A stretch of DNA of 64,000 bases from Chlorocebus sabaeus (lineage: Eukaryota; Chordata; Mammalia; Primates; Cercopithecidae), in NCBI RefSeq assembly GCF_047675955.1, contig NC_132909.1:42087931-42151930 (forward strand), in the 5' to 3' direction. The position numbers were made by a program, and so were the translations under genes. Shown in pieces: positions 32,196-45,000 of the stretch. Below the pieces are notes generated by a model that was not told the DNA's origin, made no database searches, and saw only the letters and a list, made by a program, of their open reading frames with translations. The stretch's first letter is position 1, and each line of letters starts with the position of its first letter.

Positions 32196-33479
32196 GTCAG
32201 AAAAAAAATCATACATGTAATTTTTTGACATGGAGTTGGCAAGGCTGCAGGAGCTGTTGGAAATCATTTGTGTAATGTATTTTAGCCGCATTTTAGAAGA
32301 TCCTTCCTCATTGGGGAATAGTTAATAGCTTTCCATTCATGGGCAGTGAGCTTATTACTAGAATATGTAATTTTCAAAGAAAGCTTCCATTTTAAGATAC
32401 AAGTGAATTTAAGACAAAGTTTGAAAGACATCAATAAACTTTTCTTACCACCTTAATTAAAAAACAGGGTTTGGTGTTTTATTTTGTCCAAATTTGAAAT
32501 TAAATAATCATTTAAATTCTTCCAACAGGCATTAAAAATAAGCAGGCTATTTAAAAAAATTCTTAGAACATGTTCACCTTTTAGTTTAGCCTTAAATAGA
32601 TTTACAAAATATGGCCTGTGTCCTGACCTCTTTGTCTTTCTAGTGAACCCAGGGAAACATAAATGACCCAGAACATATTTATCTATCAGGAAAGTTACAT
32701 TAGTGAAGTTTAACCAGGACTAGCAGCAATACTGACTACAGGCATGCACCTGCCACAAGGTACAGGTCCCACTCTCAAGATTCCACACTGTGGAGGTTAA
32801 ATAATGTTACCTTTGACGATGTTGGTTAGCTCTTTTCCCTGCAGGGTAAACTGGGGCCAGCATTCTCATCTTCTTCACAGATGTAATGTAGCTCTTCAAC
32901 TTGTCTTCAAACACATCCAGCTCATTCCTCACAGAAACAGATATGAAGAATTCTATGACAGTAAAAGTAAAAACTAAAAAGTGAAAAAAAACCTTTCACA
33001 GAGTGAAAGTTTTACAGTTCCACCTGTGTCCAGACAGAGAACTCTCTTTAGTTCAGAGGTCAGTCTTTCTCAAGCGTTTGAAACTTTTCTGAAAATGACT
33101 CTGAACACTGGCTATACTGAGACAAATTGGATATTGAATTCTGTGGAAGCAGGAGTCACTACACTCTTGTTCTTCAGTCCCACAGTGTACAATACAGTCT
33201 CACAAGTGCTTGTAGAACTGTTCCAGCATGAGTGGAATCAGTGTAAAATGATTCACTTTGAGTAAGTGTTGACATTGGAATGATTCCAACCCTATCCCTC
33301 CCCATTGCCAAAGATAGAGCTTTATTTCCCATTTGGTGGTGACCACTCTTCTGTCATTCTATCACCATGCCATTGGTCAGCAGTTTCCGCTTCCATCTTT
33401 CTCAACCAACCAAACCTTACTTATCACTGAGAGTGGAGCTTACTTGCTATGGTATTCAGGAAGTTTCCCAAAGTAGAAT
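32196..33479. other. Unassigned DNA
   Basis: AT-rich in the first half, more balanced after 32620. The short open frame at 32981-33265 has no recognisable domain. No repeat family identified. Confidence 0.3.
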
Positions 33480-33685
33480 AATTAAACTTTCAGAGTCCTT
33501 TCACATTATTCTTTTCTTTCTCATGACAGCAGGCACTCCATACCATGTCTTTTCTTATTTTCTTAGACTGTGGCTTTCTCAGACTAGGACTCTCCTGTGT
33601 CAGCTCTCTCTTCTTTCTGTAGCCCTTATCACAGTGCTTAGCTATGATAGATGCTCAATAAATATTTGAGAAACACAATAAATAC
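33480..33685 (+). mobile_element. L2-like 3' end
   Basis: Ends with 'cttatcacagtgcttagcta' then 'atgctcaataaatatttgag', the usual L2 3' signature in a diverged form. Confidence 0.5.
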
Positions 33686-34481
33686 TTATGAGTGACATAC
33701 TGTTACAGAAAACTCTTGTCTTTCATTAAAATCTATTCTCCCTTTTTTAGCCACAGAGCTGAATTACATTTCTTAGCCTCCTTTGATGTGGATATGTGAC
33801 CACTCATTGCCAATGTTGATGGAATGAGGTGGATATGAGCCACAATTAGATGAGTCCATTAAATCTTCCGTCATGCATTTCTTAAAATACTTGGTTTTCA
33901 GGGGACTTAATACAAAGGAAAACCAAGACTCATAGATGGCGAAAGGAAATAATGAAAGAACTCTGAGTTCCTGAAGACCACATAGAGAGGAGATGCCTTT
34001 TCCTCTTGGACACACAACAGCACTGTTATACATGCTAAAATATGCTGTTAATCTACTGTAAATTAGGGAAGGAGCTAAAATATGCTGTTAATCTACTGCA
34101 AATTAGGGAATGGTGGTATTCACCGAAACCTAAAACATGAACTTAAATGCCTAATCACTGGATTAATTTAAAAGGCATTCTTATAGTACATTTAAGATGA
34201 CAAATGTTAAATTGGTTTTGCAATTTTTACCCTTCCATTTTGACCATACTATGTTATGTTAGGGAACTTGAACTGCACAAAATAATTTTATTATGGGTTT
34301 AATAAACAGGTAAAATCAAACAATCAAATAATTATATGAATTCAGATTTTATTTATTTGAGAATGTGTTTTCCAGAGTAAACTTATATATGACATTTCAA
34401 CTCCAGGATTTATATTTTATAAAAAAATAACTAATTCACGTTAATCTGCTATAATTTTTAATTTAATTAAATTATTTTTAT
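33686..34481. other. Unassigned DNA with a short direct duplication
   Basis: A segment reading 'aaaatatgctgttaatctac' at about 34036 is repeated at about 34077, a ~41-bp tandem duplication. Otherwise AT-rich and unassigned; the part near 33760-33880 may be an old DNA transposon remnant. Confidence 0.35.
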
Positions 34482-34497
34482 CAGGATCACTATTTTT

Positions 34498-34730
34498 ATT
34501 TTTTATTATTTATTTATTTATTTATTTATTTTTATTATTATAATACTTTAAGTTCTAGGGTACATGTGCATAATGTGTAGGTTTGTTACATATGTATACT
34601 TGTGCCATGTTGGTGTGCTGCACCCATCAACTCGTCATTTACATCAGGTATAACTCCCAATGCAATCCCTCCCCCCTCCCCCCTCCCCATGATAGGCCCC
34701 GGTGTGTGATGTTCCCCTTCCCGAGTCCAA
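34498..34730 (-). mobile_element. L1PA 3' end, antisense
   Basis: Short 5'-truncated L1 in reverse: a TTTA-rich tail, then 'ctttaagttctagggtacat', 'tacttgtgccatgttggtgt', the complement of the 3' UTR G-rich tract (34668-34688), and an end in 'ttccccttcccgagtccaag'. The flanking word 'caggatcactatttttа'-type duplication is present at about 34482-34497 and 34731-34747. Confidence 0.9.
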
Positions 34731-34982
34731 GCAGGATCACTATTTTTAAATAAGAATTACCTGACTTTTTTCACATTATAATTTACAGATTCTTATTCTA
34801 TAAGTTTTCATAGGGATCATTATTTCTATCAAGTCAACTTTCCTGGGTCAAATTGTGGATCCCCAAAGATTTTTGAGAATATTTTTTCTTATATCAGTTT
34901 TTAGTCAATGGTACATTTTACCATGTTCAATTTTAACCATTATTCGTTCTGTTGTTGTTGTTGTTAGTTACACAATATTTTC

Positions 34983-35270
34983 TTTTTTGAGACAAAGTTT
35001 TATTTTTGTTGCCCAGGCTGGAGTACAACGGCAGGATCTCAGCTGACTGCAACATCCACCTTCTGGGTTCAAGTGATTCTACTGTCTCAGTCTCCTGAGC
35101 ATCTGGGATTACAGGCATGTGCTACCAAACCTGACTAATTTTGTATTTTTAGTAGAGACAGCATTTTCCCACATTGGTCAGGCTGGTCTTGAATTCCTGA
35201 CCTCAGGTGATCTGCCCTCCTTGACCTCCCAAAGTCCTGGGATTACAGGTGTGAGCCACCATGCCTGGCC
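34983..35270 (-). mobile_element. Alu, antisense
   Basis: Full-length reverse Alu. Near-identical flanks 'agttacacaatatttt' (34966-34981) and 'agtttcacaataatttt' (35271-35287) are the target-site duplication. Confidence 0.92.
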
Positions 35271-35287
35271 AGTTTCACAATAATTTT

Positions 35288-36479
35288 GAGCATGGACATC
35301 AAAGTATCCTCAAGGTTAAAAATTTTGGAGTCTGAGCATTCTACCTCTTTGATTTGTATGGTTTCAATTATGACTCAGCATTTTAGGAACATGTTGGCTC
35401 TATAATCTTTCACCCTCACCCCATTTGAACAAGAAGATAATTTTTCAGACACACAAGGGTCAGGCAGATACAACTACACATTATTCACATCACTTTTCTT
35501 GGAAACTGAAAACTGTTTTTATACTCAAACATCCTGTTGGGCAACTGTCAAATAAAATCATTCTGACATTTGTTAAAAATTGGGAAAAAAGACTTTAATA
35601 CTATTGCAGTAGATGTTATGGCCATTGTAATAGGGTTCAAAAATTGATCATAACTCTGAACACAGACAACTCAGGATTTATAACCAATAGGCAGAATAGA
35701 TCAGTGGATAAAAAATTACTGAGAGAAATTTGATAAAATGCCAAAGGAAAAGATTCTTTTTTTCTAACAGGATTCTGGCTAAAGGCAGGCTAAGGACTTA
35801 AATATCAAGGAAGAGAAATGAAGATTTCAGTAAATGTAAAGAATATGTGGATTCTTACTAGGCAATCTTAGCAGGATTTCTGAAAATGAGCTTCTCAAAC
35901 CAGGAGCAGGGTAGTAAGTCAAGGTTGGCTTAGTCAAAAGGAGGGTTCCATTAAGCTTGACTAACCTTTGGTCATAAAGGGAGTGCTTGTTAGAAAGAAG
36001 ACTTTTTCCCATCTAATCTGAAAATAAACACCAAAAGTGCCTTTGTTTGGAAAACAAGTTCCCACTTAACTGAGAGTAACTCTATCTTCTTCTCTTCCTA
36101 TTTGAATTTAGTGTAGCAAAAGAGCTCTGGTCATTGCCACAGTTTTTGTTGTTTTTTCATTCTTAAAAGCAGAGATTCAGTTTCATTCAAACAGCAAATT
36201 AGCAAACACAAAGGTTATAGTTCCTAATCCCTGTTGAAGGTAGCAATGATTACAGGACATTCAGGACAATTAGGTATAACCAGAAGTATTGATGGAATTT
36301 TGAGGAGTCTCCTTAGATGGGGCTAACACAGCTGTATCAGGCACTTTGACTTTGCATCTTTCCTCCTCCTTGCTCTTTGAAATGCACATGGTTGTTGGTG
36401 TAGGTTGGTGCTCCTACAGCAATCTTTGGCCGTGAGATAGCCTACAGAGTAAAAACCATCTATCAAAACATTGTAGCAG
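35288..36479. other. Unassigned DNA
   Basis: AT-rich, without a recognised repeat. A minus-strand frame of 61 codons at 35827-36012 has no recognisable domain. Confidence 0.3.
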
Positions 36480-38229
36480 GGAAGGGTGCCAAGATGCCTG
36501 GCAAGAAGCAGCTATGATGTGTGGCTGTCATGGAAAGGAACAAAACAGAAGAGTGAATGCAGCATCTTCAACTGAAACACCCAGGTACTTGCATTGGGAT
36601 GCATGAAGGAAACAGCTCAACCCACGAAGAATGGGGGAAAGGAGGGCAGGGCCACTGACAACTCAGGAGTAACACAGAGCCAAGGGAACCTACCCTGTCC
36701 AGGGAAGTAGTGAGTGAATGTGTGACCCTGGAAAACCACACTTCTCCCATGGATCTTTGCAATCCTCAGGTCAGGAGATTTTTTCAGGAACCCATTCCAC
36801 CAGGGCTTTTCGTCTGACACACAGAGCTGCGTGGTCTTGCCAGAGCAACTGCTCAGGCACAAACAGAATCTCAGGAGCCTTAGATACTCTGGATCCAGGA
36901 CTGGCAAAGGTGAAAACAACTCAGAAAATGCAGGAGTTTGGACCTCCGTAAACACCCCTAGGAAGGGAGCTGAATCTGTGGGGCTAAGCAGCATCAGTCT
37001 GTGGGCCCCACTTTCATGGTGCTTCACAGGATAAGACCCAATGTCTTGGAATTGCAGCCACTTCCCAGGAACTGCATTGCACTTTCCTGGGATGGGACAG
37101 AGTCCTGGAGGCAGGGGCAGACTGACATATTTGCTGTTTGGATGACTCAGCCTTTCCAGTCTGTGGGTTTAGGAAAGTCCAAACAAAACTGACAGCCTAT
37201 GGAAGGAAGCCCCCAGCACAGTACAGTGGCACTACCAAAATGTGGCCAGATTGCTTCTTTAAATGGGACACTGACACATTCTTTTGGTCTCAGGATGGGG
37301 CCTCCTAATAGGGCCTTTGGTCAGCCCCTCCCATATTCTCTGGCAGACAGGGTTTTTATTTCTCCCTGAGATACAGTGCCCAGTGGGAGGAGTGGGCCAC
37401 CATATTTGGTATTAGGACAACTCAGCCATTATAGCCTGTGGGCTTAGGAGAGTCCAAACCATCCAGGGGCAGAAGGGGTCTCCCAGCGCAGCTCTTTACC
37501 ATAATGTGACCAGACTGCTTCTTTAAGTGGGACCCTGATATGGTCCTCATCTCTGGGTGGTAATTCCAAACTAGGGCCTCCAGCTACTCCCACCGATGTC
37601 CTCTGTCCAACAAAGATTTGAAAACTTTTTAGGACAGAGTGCCTAGAAAGAAAGGTGGGCCACCATCTTTGCTGTTTCAGCAACTTAGCTGTTTCAGCCT
37701 CCAGGTTTTGGAGAGCCCAACCTGATGAGGGGAAGAAATAGCACCCCAGCACAGCATGGCTGCTCTATGAAAGTGGAGCTGGACTGCTTCTTTAAGTGGG
37801 TCCCCAACCCTGTTCCTCCTGGCTGGGTAAAACCTCCTAACCAGGATCTCTAGTCACCTCCTCCAAATGTGTTTGGGCCAGCAACATGTCTGCACCTCCT
37901 CTGGGATGGAGATCCCAGGGGAAAGAGTGGGCTGCTATATTTGTTGTTTTACAGCCTTCACTGGTGATACCTCCAGATACTGAAAAATCCAAGAACTAGG
38001 GACTGGGGCAGATGCCCAATAAACTGCAGCAGCTTTACGAAAGATGGCGAAACAGTCAAAAAGAAAGCAAACAAACAAAAACTCCCATTTAAAAGTAAGC
38101 AATCTCAAAGATTAAAGATAGATAGGCACACAAAGGTGAGAAAGGATCAGCACAAGAATACTAAAAACTAAAAATGCCAGAGTGCCCTCTCTTCTCCAAA
38201 TGACCACGTTACTTCTCCAGCAAGGGTTA
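36480..38229 (+). promoter_or_regulatory. L1 5' UTR (internal promoter region, decayed)
   Basis: GC-richer leader of the large L1. It contains several similar stretches that each pair a 'gccatattt' or 'gacatatttgctgtttggat' phrase with a 'ggtgggcc'-like phrase (near 37120, 37400, 37660 and 37930), suggesting internal duplication of 5' UTR modules. It would have carried the pol II promoter of the element; present activity is unknown. Confidence 0.6.
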
Positions 38230-39120
38230 AGAATGGGGCTGAGGCTGAGATGGCTGAAATAACAGAAGTAGACCCCAGAATGTGGATAAAAGTGAACTTC
38301 ACTGAGCTAAAGGAGCATGTTCTAACTTAAAGCAAAAAAGCTAAAAATTATAATAAGGCATTGCAGGAGCTGACAAGCAATGTAGCCAGGATAGAGAAGA
38401 ACCTAACCAACCTGGTAGAGCTGAAAAACACAATACAATAATTTCATAATGTCATCGCAAGTATGAATAGCCGAATAGACCAAGCAGAGGAAAGAATCTC
38501 GGAGCTTGAAGACTGTCTTTCTGAAGTAATAAAGGTAGACAAGAATAGAGAAAAAAGAATAAAAAGGAATAAAAGAAACTTTTGAGAAAAAATGGAATTA
38601 TGTACAGACCAAATCTATAAATGATTGGTGTAGCTCAAAGAGCGGAGGAGACTGGAACCAATATGGAAAACATATTTCAGAATATCACCCATGAGAACAT
38701 CCCCAACCTTGCTATGTGGGCCAACATTCAAATTCAGAAAGAACCCAGTAAGATACTCCATAAAAAGATCACACCTAAGACCTTATAATCCTCAGTTTCT
38801 CCAAAGTTGAAATGAAAAAAAAATGTTAAGGGCAGCCAGAGAGAAAGGCCAGGTCACCTGCAAAGGGAAGCCCATCAGACTAACAGAAGATTCCTCAGTT
38901 AAAACCCTAGAAGCCAAAAGAGACTGTGGGCCAATATTTAATATTCTCAAAGAAAAGAAATTTTAACCCAGAATTTTATATCTTGCCAAACTAAGGCTAA
39001 GCTAGGGAGAAATAACATTCCTTTCAGACAAGCAAATGCTGAGGTAATTTATTACCACCAGATCTGCCTTTCAAGGGCTCCTGAAGGAAGCACTAATTTG
39101 GAAAGAAAAATTTTTTACCA
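38230..39120 (+). pseudogene. L1 ORF1 pseudogene
   Basis: Decayed RNA-binding ORF1 region. The start lies around 'gagatggctgaaataacaga' (38247) and coiled-coil-type coding sequence follows ('gaagaacctaaccaacctgg', 'gaaagaatctcggagcttga'). The later 'ggcagccagagagaaaggcc' block (38834) is characteristic of ORF1. In-frame stops (for example near 38330) and frameshifts break it throughout. Confidence 0.75.
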
Positions 39121-39949
39121 GCCACTGCAATATCACACTTAAGTACACAGAGTAGTGACACTCAAAACCAACCAATCGCATAAACAAGTCTACAAAATAA
39201 CCAGCTAATATCAATGTGACAGAATCAAATCTACATATAAAAATACTAACTTGAAATGTAAATGGACTAAATGCCCCAATTAAAAGACACAGAATGGCAA
39301 GTATAAAGAACTAAGACCAATTGATATGCTGTCTTCAAGACACCCACCTCACATGCAATGATACACATAGGCTCAAAATAAAGAAATGGAGGACATTTTA
39401 CCAAACAAATGGAAAGCAGGAAAAAAACAGGGGTTGCAATCCCAGTTTCCAACAAAACAGACTTTAAACCAACAAAGATCAAAAAAGAAAAACAAAGGCA
39501 TTACATAATGGCAAAAGGTTCAATTAAACAAGAAGAACTATATATCCTAAATATATATGTGCCAAACACAGGAGCAACCAGATTTATATAACAAGTTCCT
39601 AGAGGTCTTCAAAGAGATTTAGACGCTCACACAATTATAGTGGGATACTTTAACACCACACTGATAATATTAGACAGATTATTGAGACAGAAAACTGACA
39701 AAAATATTCAGGAATTGGACATAGTTATGGATCAAATGGATGTGATAGATGTTTATAGAACTCTCCACCACAAAACAGCAGAATATGCATTCTTCTCATT
39801 CCCACAGGGCACTTTCTCTAAAATCAGTCCTATAGTCAGAAGTAAAACACTCCTCAGAAATGCAAAAGAACTGAAATCATAATAAACAATGTTTTAGAAC
39901 ACAACACTATCAAATTAGAATTCAAGATTAAGAAATTTACTAAAAATCA

Positions 39950-40221
39950 GCTGGGTGCTGTGACTCATGCCTGTAATCCCAGCACCTTGGGAGGCCAAGG
40001 CAGGTGGATTACGAGGTCAGGAGATCAAGACCATCCTGGCTAACATGGTGAAACCCATCTCTACTAAAAATACAAAAAATTAGCTGGGCATGGTGGCGGG
40101 TGCTTGTAGTACCAGTTACTCCAGAGGCTGAGGCAGGAGAATGGCATGAACCCAGGAGTTGGAGCTTGCAGAGTGCTGAGATTGCGCCACTCCATCTCAC
40201 AAAAAAAAAAAAAAAAAAAAG
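39950..40221 (+). mobile_element. Alu
   Basis: Full Alu with A tail and a short deletion near the 3' end. Target-site duplication: 'gaaatttactaaaa' (39932-39945) and 'gaaatttactgaaa' (40223-40236). Inserted in L1 ORF2. Confidence 0.93.
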
Positions 40222-41877
40222 AGGAAATTTACTGAAACTCATACAGTTACATGGAAATTGGATAACCTGCTGTTGAATAACTTTTGGGCAAATAATGAAA
40301 TTAAGGCAGATATCAAGAAATTATTTGAAACTAATGGAACAAAGACAAAACATACCAGAATCTCTGGGAAACAGCTAAGGCAGTGTTAAGAGGAAAATTG
40401 GTAGCACTAAATGCACATATCAAAAAGCTAGAATGATCTCAAGTTGACAACCTAACATCACAACTAAAATAACTAGAGAAATAAGAGAAAAGAAATGCTA
40501 GAGCTAGCAGAAGACAAGAAATTACAAAAATCAGAGCTGAACAGAAAAAGATAGAGACATGAGAAACCACTCAAAAGATCAATAAATTCAGGAGTCTTTC
40601 TTGAAAAATCTAATAATATAGATACACCACTTGATAGACTAATAAGGAAGAAAAGATCAAAAATTCAAGTAAACACAATCAGAAACAATAAGGGGGATAT
40701 TACCATTGACTCCACAGAAATAAAAATAGTCATCAGAGAAAATTATAAACACCTTTATGCACATAAGATAGAAAATCTAGTAGAAATGGATAAATTCCTG
40801 GACACATACACTCTCCCAAGAATAAACTAGGAAGAAATTGAATCCCTGAAAAGACAAATAACAGGCTCTAAAATTGAGGCAATAATAAACAGCCTGCCAA
40901 CCGAAAAAAGCCCAGGACCAGAGAGATTAACAGTTGAATGCTACCAGATTTACAAAGAAGAGCTGGTAAAATTTCTACTGAAACTATTTCAAAGAACTGA
41001 AACAGAGGGACTCCTTCCTAACTTTTTCCATGAGGCCAGCATCATCGTGGTACCCAAACCTGGCAGAGACATGTACGCACAAAAGAAAACTCCAGGCCAA
41101 TATTCTTGATGAACATTAATGCAAAGATTCTCAATGAAATACTGGGAAATCCAATCCAGCAGCACATCAAAAAGCTTATCCACCACAATCAAGTAGACTT
41201 CGTCCATAAGATGGAAGGTTGGTTTAACATACACAAATCAATATGTGATTTATCACATAAACAGAACTAAAGACAAAAACCACATGATTATCTCAATAGA
41301 TGCAGAAAAACTTTAACAAAATTCAACATCCATTCAAGTTAAAAACTCTCAATACAATACGTATTAAAAAAAACCCTCAAAATTATAAGAATCATATATG
41401 AAAAACTCACAAACAGCATCATACTGAAAGGGCAAAAGCTGAAAGCATTTCCCATTTAAACTGACACAAGACAAAGATGCCTTCTCTCATTACTCCAATT
41501 TAAGATAGTATTGACAGTCCTGACCAAAGCAATCAGGCAAGAGAAAGAAATAAAAGGCATTCAAATAGAAAGAGAGGAAGTTAAACTATGCCTGATGGCA
41601 GATGGTATGATCCTATATCTAGAAAACCCCATTGTGTCAGCCCCCAAGCTTCTTAAACTGATAAACATCTTTACCAAAGTCTCAAGATACAAAATCAATG
41701 TGCAAAAATTACCAGCATTCTTATACACCAACAACAGCCAAGCTGAGAGCAAAATCATGAATAAACTCCCATTCACAATCACCAGGAATAGAATAAAACA
41801 CGTAGGAATTCATCTAACAAAGGAAGTGAAAGACCTCTACAAAAATAACTATAAACCGCTACTCAAAGAAATCAGAG

Positions 41878-42159
41878 CCAGGCATGGTGGCTCACACCTG
41901 TATTCCCAGCACTTTGGGAGGCTGAGGCATGTGGATCATGAGGTCAGGAGCTCGAGACCAGCCTGACTAACAAGGTGAAAACCCATCTCTACTAAAAATA
42001 CATAAATTAGCAGGGCGTGGTGGTGCACCCCTGTAATCCCAGCAACTCAGGAGAACTGCTTGAACCTGGGAGGTGGAGATTATAGTGTGCTGAGATCATG
42101 CCACTGTACTGCAGCCTAGGTGGCAGAGTGAGACTCTGTCTAAAAAAGAGAAAAACAGA
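41878..42159 (+). mobile_element. Alu
   Basis: Full Alu with an internal deletion in the right monomer (around 42048). Target-site duplication 'aaagaaatcagag' at 41865-41877 and 42160-42172. Inserted in L1 ORF2. Confidence 0.93.
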
Positions 42160-42478
42160 AAAGAAATCAGAGATAATATTAACAAATGAAAAACAGTCAA
42201 TGCTTATGGATAGGAAGAATTAAGGTTGTTAAAATGGTCATACGCCCCAAAGAAATTTGTAGAGTTAACACTATTCTCTTTAAACTGCCACTGACATTTT
42301 TCACAAAACAAGAAAAATCTATTTTAAAATTTATGTGGAACCAACAAGATCCTGAATAGTAAAGACAATTCTAAGCAAAAAGAACAAAGTTGAAAATGTC
42401 ACACTACTCAACTTCAAACTATGCCATGGGGCTACTGTAACGAAAAAAGCATGTTACTGATACAAGAAAAGACACATA

Positions 42479-42924
42479 TGGGGTGAACCCTATCCCTGTT
42501 GGACTGAACAAAGGATGATAAACACGGGAATAAAGATAAAGACAAAAGAGTATATTTGGAAGAAGAGATCGGGGGCTCCTTGCTTCTAGTGAACAAGGGC
42601 CCTGAACTTTTCCAGCCCTGAATATTTATTAGGTAACAGAGATAGTAAGAAGGGAGAGTGACTTTGGTTGTCAGTTTGAGTCACAGCAGGCTTGCAAGAC
42701 TGTATTCTTTTAGCAATAGGCTCTAGATGTCTCAGTAGATAATCTCAAGGAGCACGGTGCCAGGGAGTGATTGCCTTCAGCAAACCCTTCTGGTGACTGG
42801 AGCACATGTGAGTTTGCCCACGTTCTGCATTCATGATAAACAGTTTGCTGTTTTATCATATAGCCTGAATGTAGCCTCCAGTGGAATGTTGAGTCGGTCA
42901 TGATACCTTTGTTGGCTCTCTACA
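42479..42924 (-). repeat. 3' LTR of the provirus
   Basis: 446 bp, reading (minus strand) from TGTAGAGAGCC to CA. A purine-rich polypurine tract, complement of 'catctccccttttat', lies immediately upstream at about 42923-42936. It pairs with 46782-47219. Confidence 0.92.
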
Positions 42925-42936
42925 TCTCCCCTTTTA

Positions 42937-44010
42937 TGTTTATGTATTAATTGAAAGAATGTAAGGCCAGGTTGGGCAGCTCTCATTTTCCAATAGGTGG
43001 TCCATCTTATTTTACAGACTATGGACAGAAGATGGAGACACAACAACATTAGTCCAAGAACTACATATAAGATGTTAATGTGGTGCTTTAGATAGGTCCA
43101 AGGGTTGAGGCTCTCCAGGCCTTGCTGGAATTCAGTTTAGTCTTCTAAAGAAGGCTGAAACTCTTGAGTTTGTTTATTTAAATCAATAATTTTGTTTTAT
43201 AATTCACCAATATCAAAGGTGATGTTGGATGTGAAAGCTCCCTGCAAATGGGCTCTCACAAGGTCCCATGGATACTCCCTTTGGTTATATTCTAAGTTGG
43301 TTACACAAATGTGAGTTTGATTGAAATGACAGTGCAATTACTGATGCAATTGTAAGCTTTGTACTTGTTCTCCTAACCACAGAACCATGGATTTCAACAT
43401 TGCCCCTTCAGTTTGTAACTCAGCGTTAATTTTATTCTGAAGAAGCTACCCTTGGTTGGCTGTACATGTCCAGTTCTCTATATATTGAGAAATTGAACAG
43501 AACTATGCAAAGCTACAGAGGACATCACAACAGAAGTTATTAGTGTCACTAAGGAAACAATAGCAAAAATTATCATGCCTAAGGCTCTACGAACACAATG
43601 AGTAAGTGGAGTTAGAAGAAGTTTCACAAAATGTAAAGCAGGAGTGGCAGCCCAAGGCTCAGACAGATTAATGGGAATCCATAGTCCAAGGATGTGACCC
43701 AAAATTTTCAAAGTAGAGATATTATGTGCAAAGTGTCTGCTTTGTATTGTGCTGTGATTAACGCAGTGATGTAACTGACAAGATTTACAGGTCAATTGAA
43801 TATTGTTTACCTGGAGCTGGTCCTTCTTAGCTGCCAAAAAGACATAAGGATTAAAAACACAAACCATAAATTGACTGATGATATTCTTTACAAAAGTAAC
43901 ATTAAGACTGTGTTGCTTACTATTGCCATTATTGGATAGTATCCCAATCCAGATGGTGCCATTAATAAATGGGAATGCTACCTTCCATAATGTCTCTTGC
44001 CAACAGATGA
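42937..44010 (-). pseudogene. env pseudogene: Retroviral env remnant (transmembrane part)
   Basis: Minus-strand sequence upstream of the 3' LTR that resembles betaretroviral Env. The open remnant at 43478-43867 runs from the surface-unit end into the start of the transmembrane subunit, with a hydrophobic stretch near its C-terminal third. Downstream (towards 42937) the frame is interrupted by stops. The N-terminal two thirds of env is absent because of the large deletion, so no full-length product is possible. Confidence 0.75.
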
Positions 44011-45000
44011 AGTTGATCTAACTTCTCCTGTGTTAGGAGACATTGGTCCAGTCACACAGGTTTGAAACTAAGCCATTCTAATGGTAAGGCAGTGGGCAGA
44101 GGAGAAATATCAATGACCCCGTCAGAAATCCTGACATCCTGGCCCTTTTCTATATGTTTTTCCAGTTACTGATATCAGGCTAGGGTTTCCTTGTAGGAAT
44201 TTCCCTAAACCTTTCCCACTCTGATATCCCATGTCCTTCGACATTTTAAATCCTGGGTTTTCAAAATTGTTATTTGTTAGTCTCATATCCCATGCTGTAA
44301 GTAAGTCTTACCCCATAAATTGATAGCTGTATTTGCAACATAAGGATGAAAAGTACATGATTGTCCATCTGAACCAAGACAAGATAACATCTCAGAACTC
44401 TGTTGAACACTTTTAACTGCTCCTACTCCCACTAGCGATGTAGAGGTTAGTCTGAGAGGCCATACTGGGGGCCAGCCCTTACTGGATATTACTAAGACAT
44501 CAGCTCCTGTGTCCATAAGCCCATGAAATTTCTTTTCTTTAATTTGTACTACACAGCTGGGTCTATCAGAGGCTATAGATTGTGATAAATAGATTTCTTG
44601 TGTAGTTGTGCTCCCAAACCCTTTATTTCCTTGTTTCTCCTTTCGTGGAGAATGGTGTAATTTTCAGGGAATAAGTAACAATTGTGCTATATATTCTCCC
44701 AGTTCAAAACCCCAAAGATCTTGTGATATTAAAACTACTTGAATTTCTCCTTCAAAATCAAGTCAACTACTCCTGGGACTACAGTAATGCCTTGCAAGTT
44801 AAGACAGATTTTACCTAAAACTAGTCCCATGTATCTTGCTAGCAAAGGTCCCCAAATACCAGTGGGAATCTTGGTGAGTTTGTCTCCTCCCACTAACATT
44901 ACACATTCTCTCACTGGGAGATCTAATCCTGAGCTTCCAGGTGTTCCTGGGGAGAGGGAATTAATGTGCCTCTGGGAACCCATCCCTGAGATGAGGTTGT
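44010..45000 (-). pseudogene. pro pseudogene: Retroviral dUTPase and protease remnants, start of pol
   Basis: The minus-strand open segment at 44735-44983 resembles dUTPase. The one at 44283-44516 carries the aspartic-protease signature Asp-Thr-Gly-Ala near its start. A glycine-rich stretch near 44190-44220 fits the G-patch at the protease C-terminus. About 100 bp near 44020-44130 may be the very beginning of reverse transcriptase, after which the sequence jumps to env. Stops and frameshifts separate the pieces. Confidence 0.78.

Larger units (their letters stand above)
39215..42478 (+). pseudogene. L1 ORF2 pseudogene, 5' part
   Basis: Endonuclease and reverse-transcriptase regions of ORF2. 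Starts near 'cttgaaatgtaaatggacta' (39252). Open remnants occur at 39409-39591 and 39640-39882 (endonuclease) and 41511-41782 (reverse transcriptase); in the last, the catalytic aspartate pair of RT is degraded to Ala-Asp-Gly. Two Alus interrupt it and the provirus splits it at 42473-42478. Confidence 0.82.

Noticed and set aside
43478..43867. 130-codon retroviral Env frame as a domesticated gene
   Set aside because: It begins part way through env after a large deletion and is followed by stops; nothing suggests preserved function.
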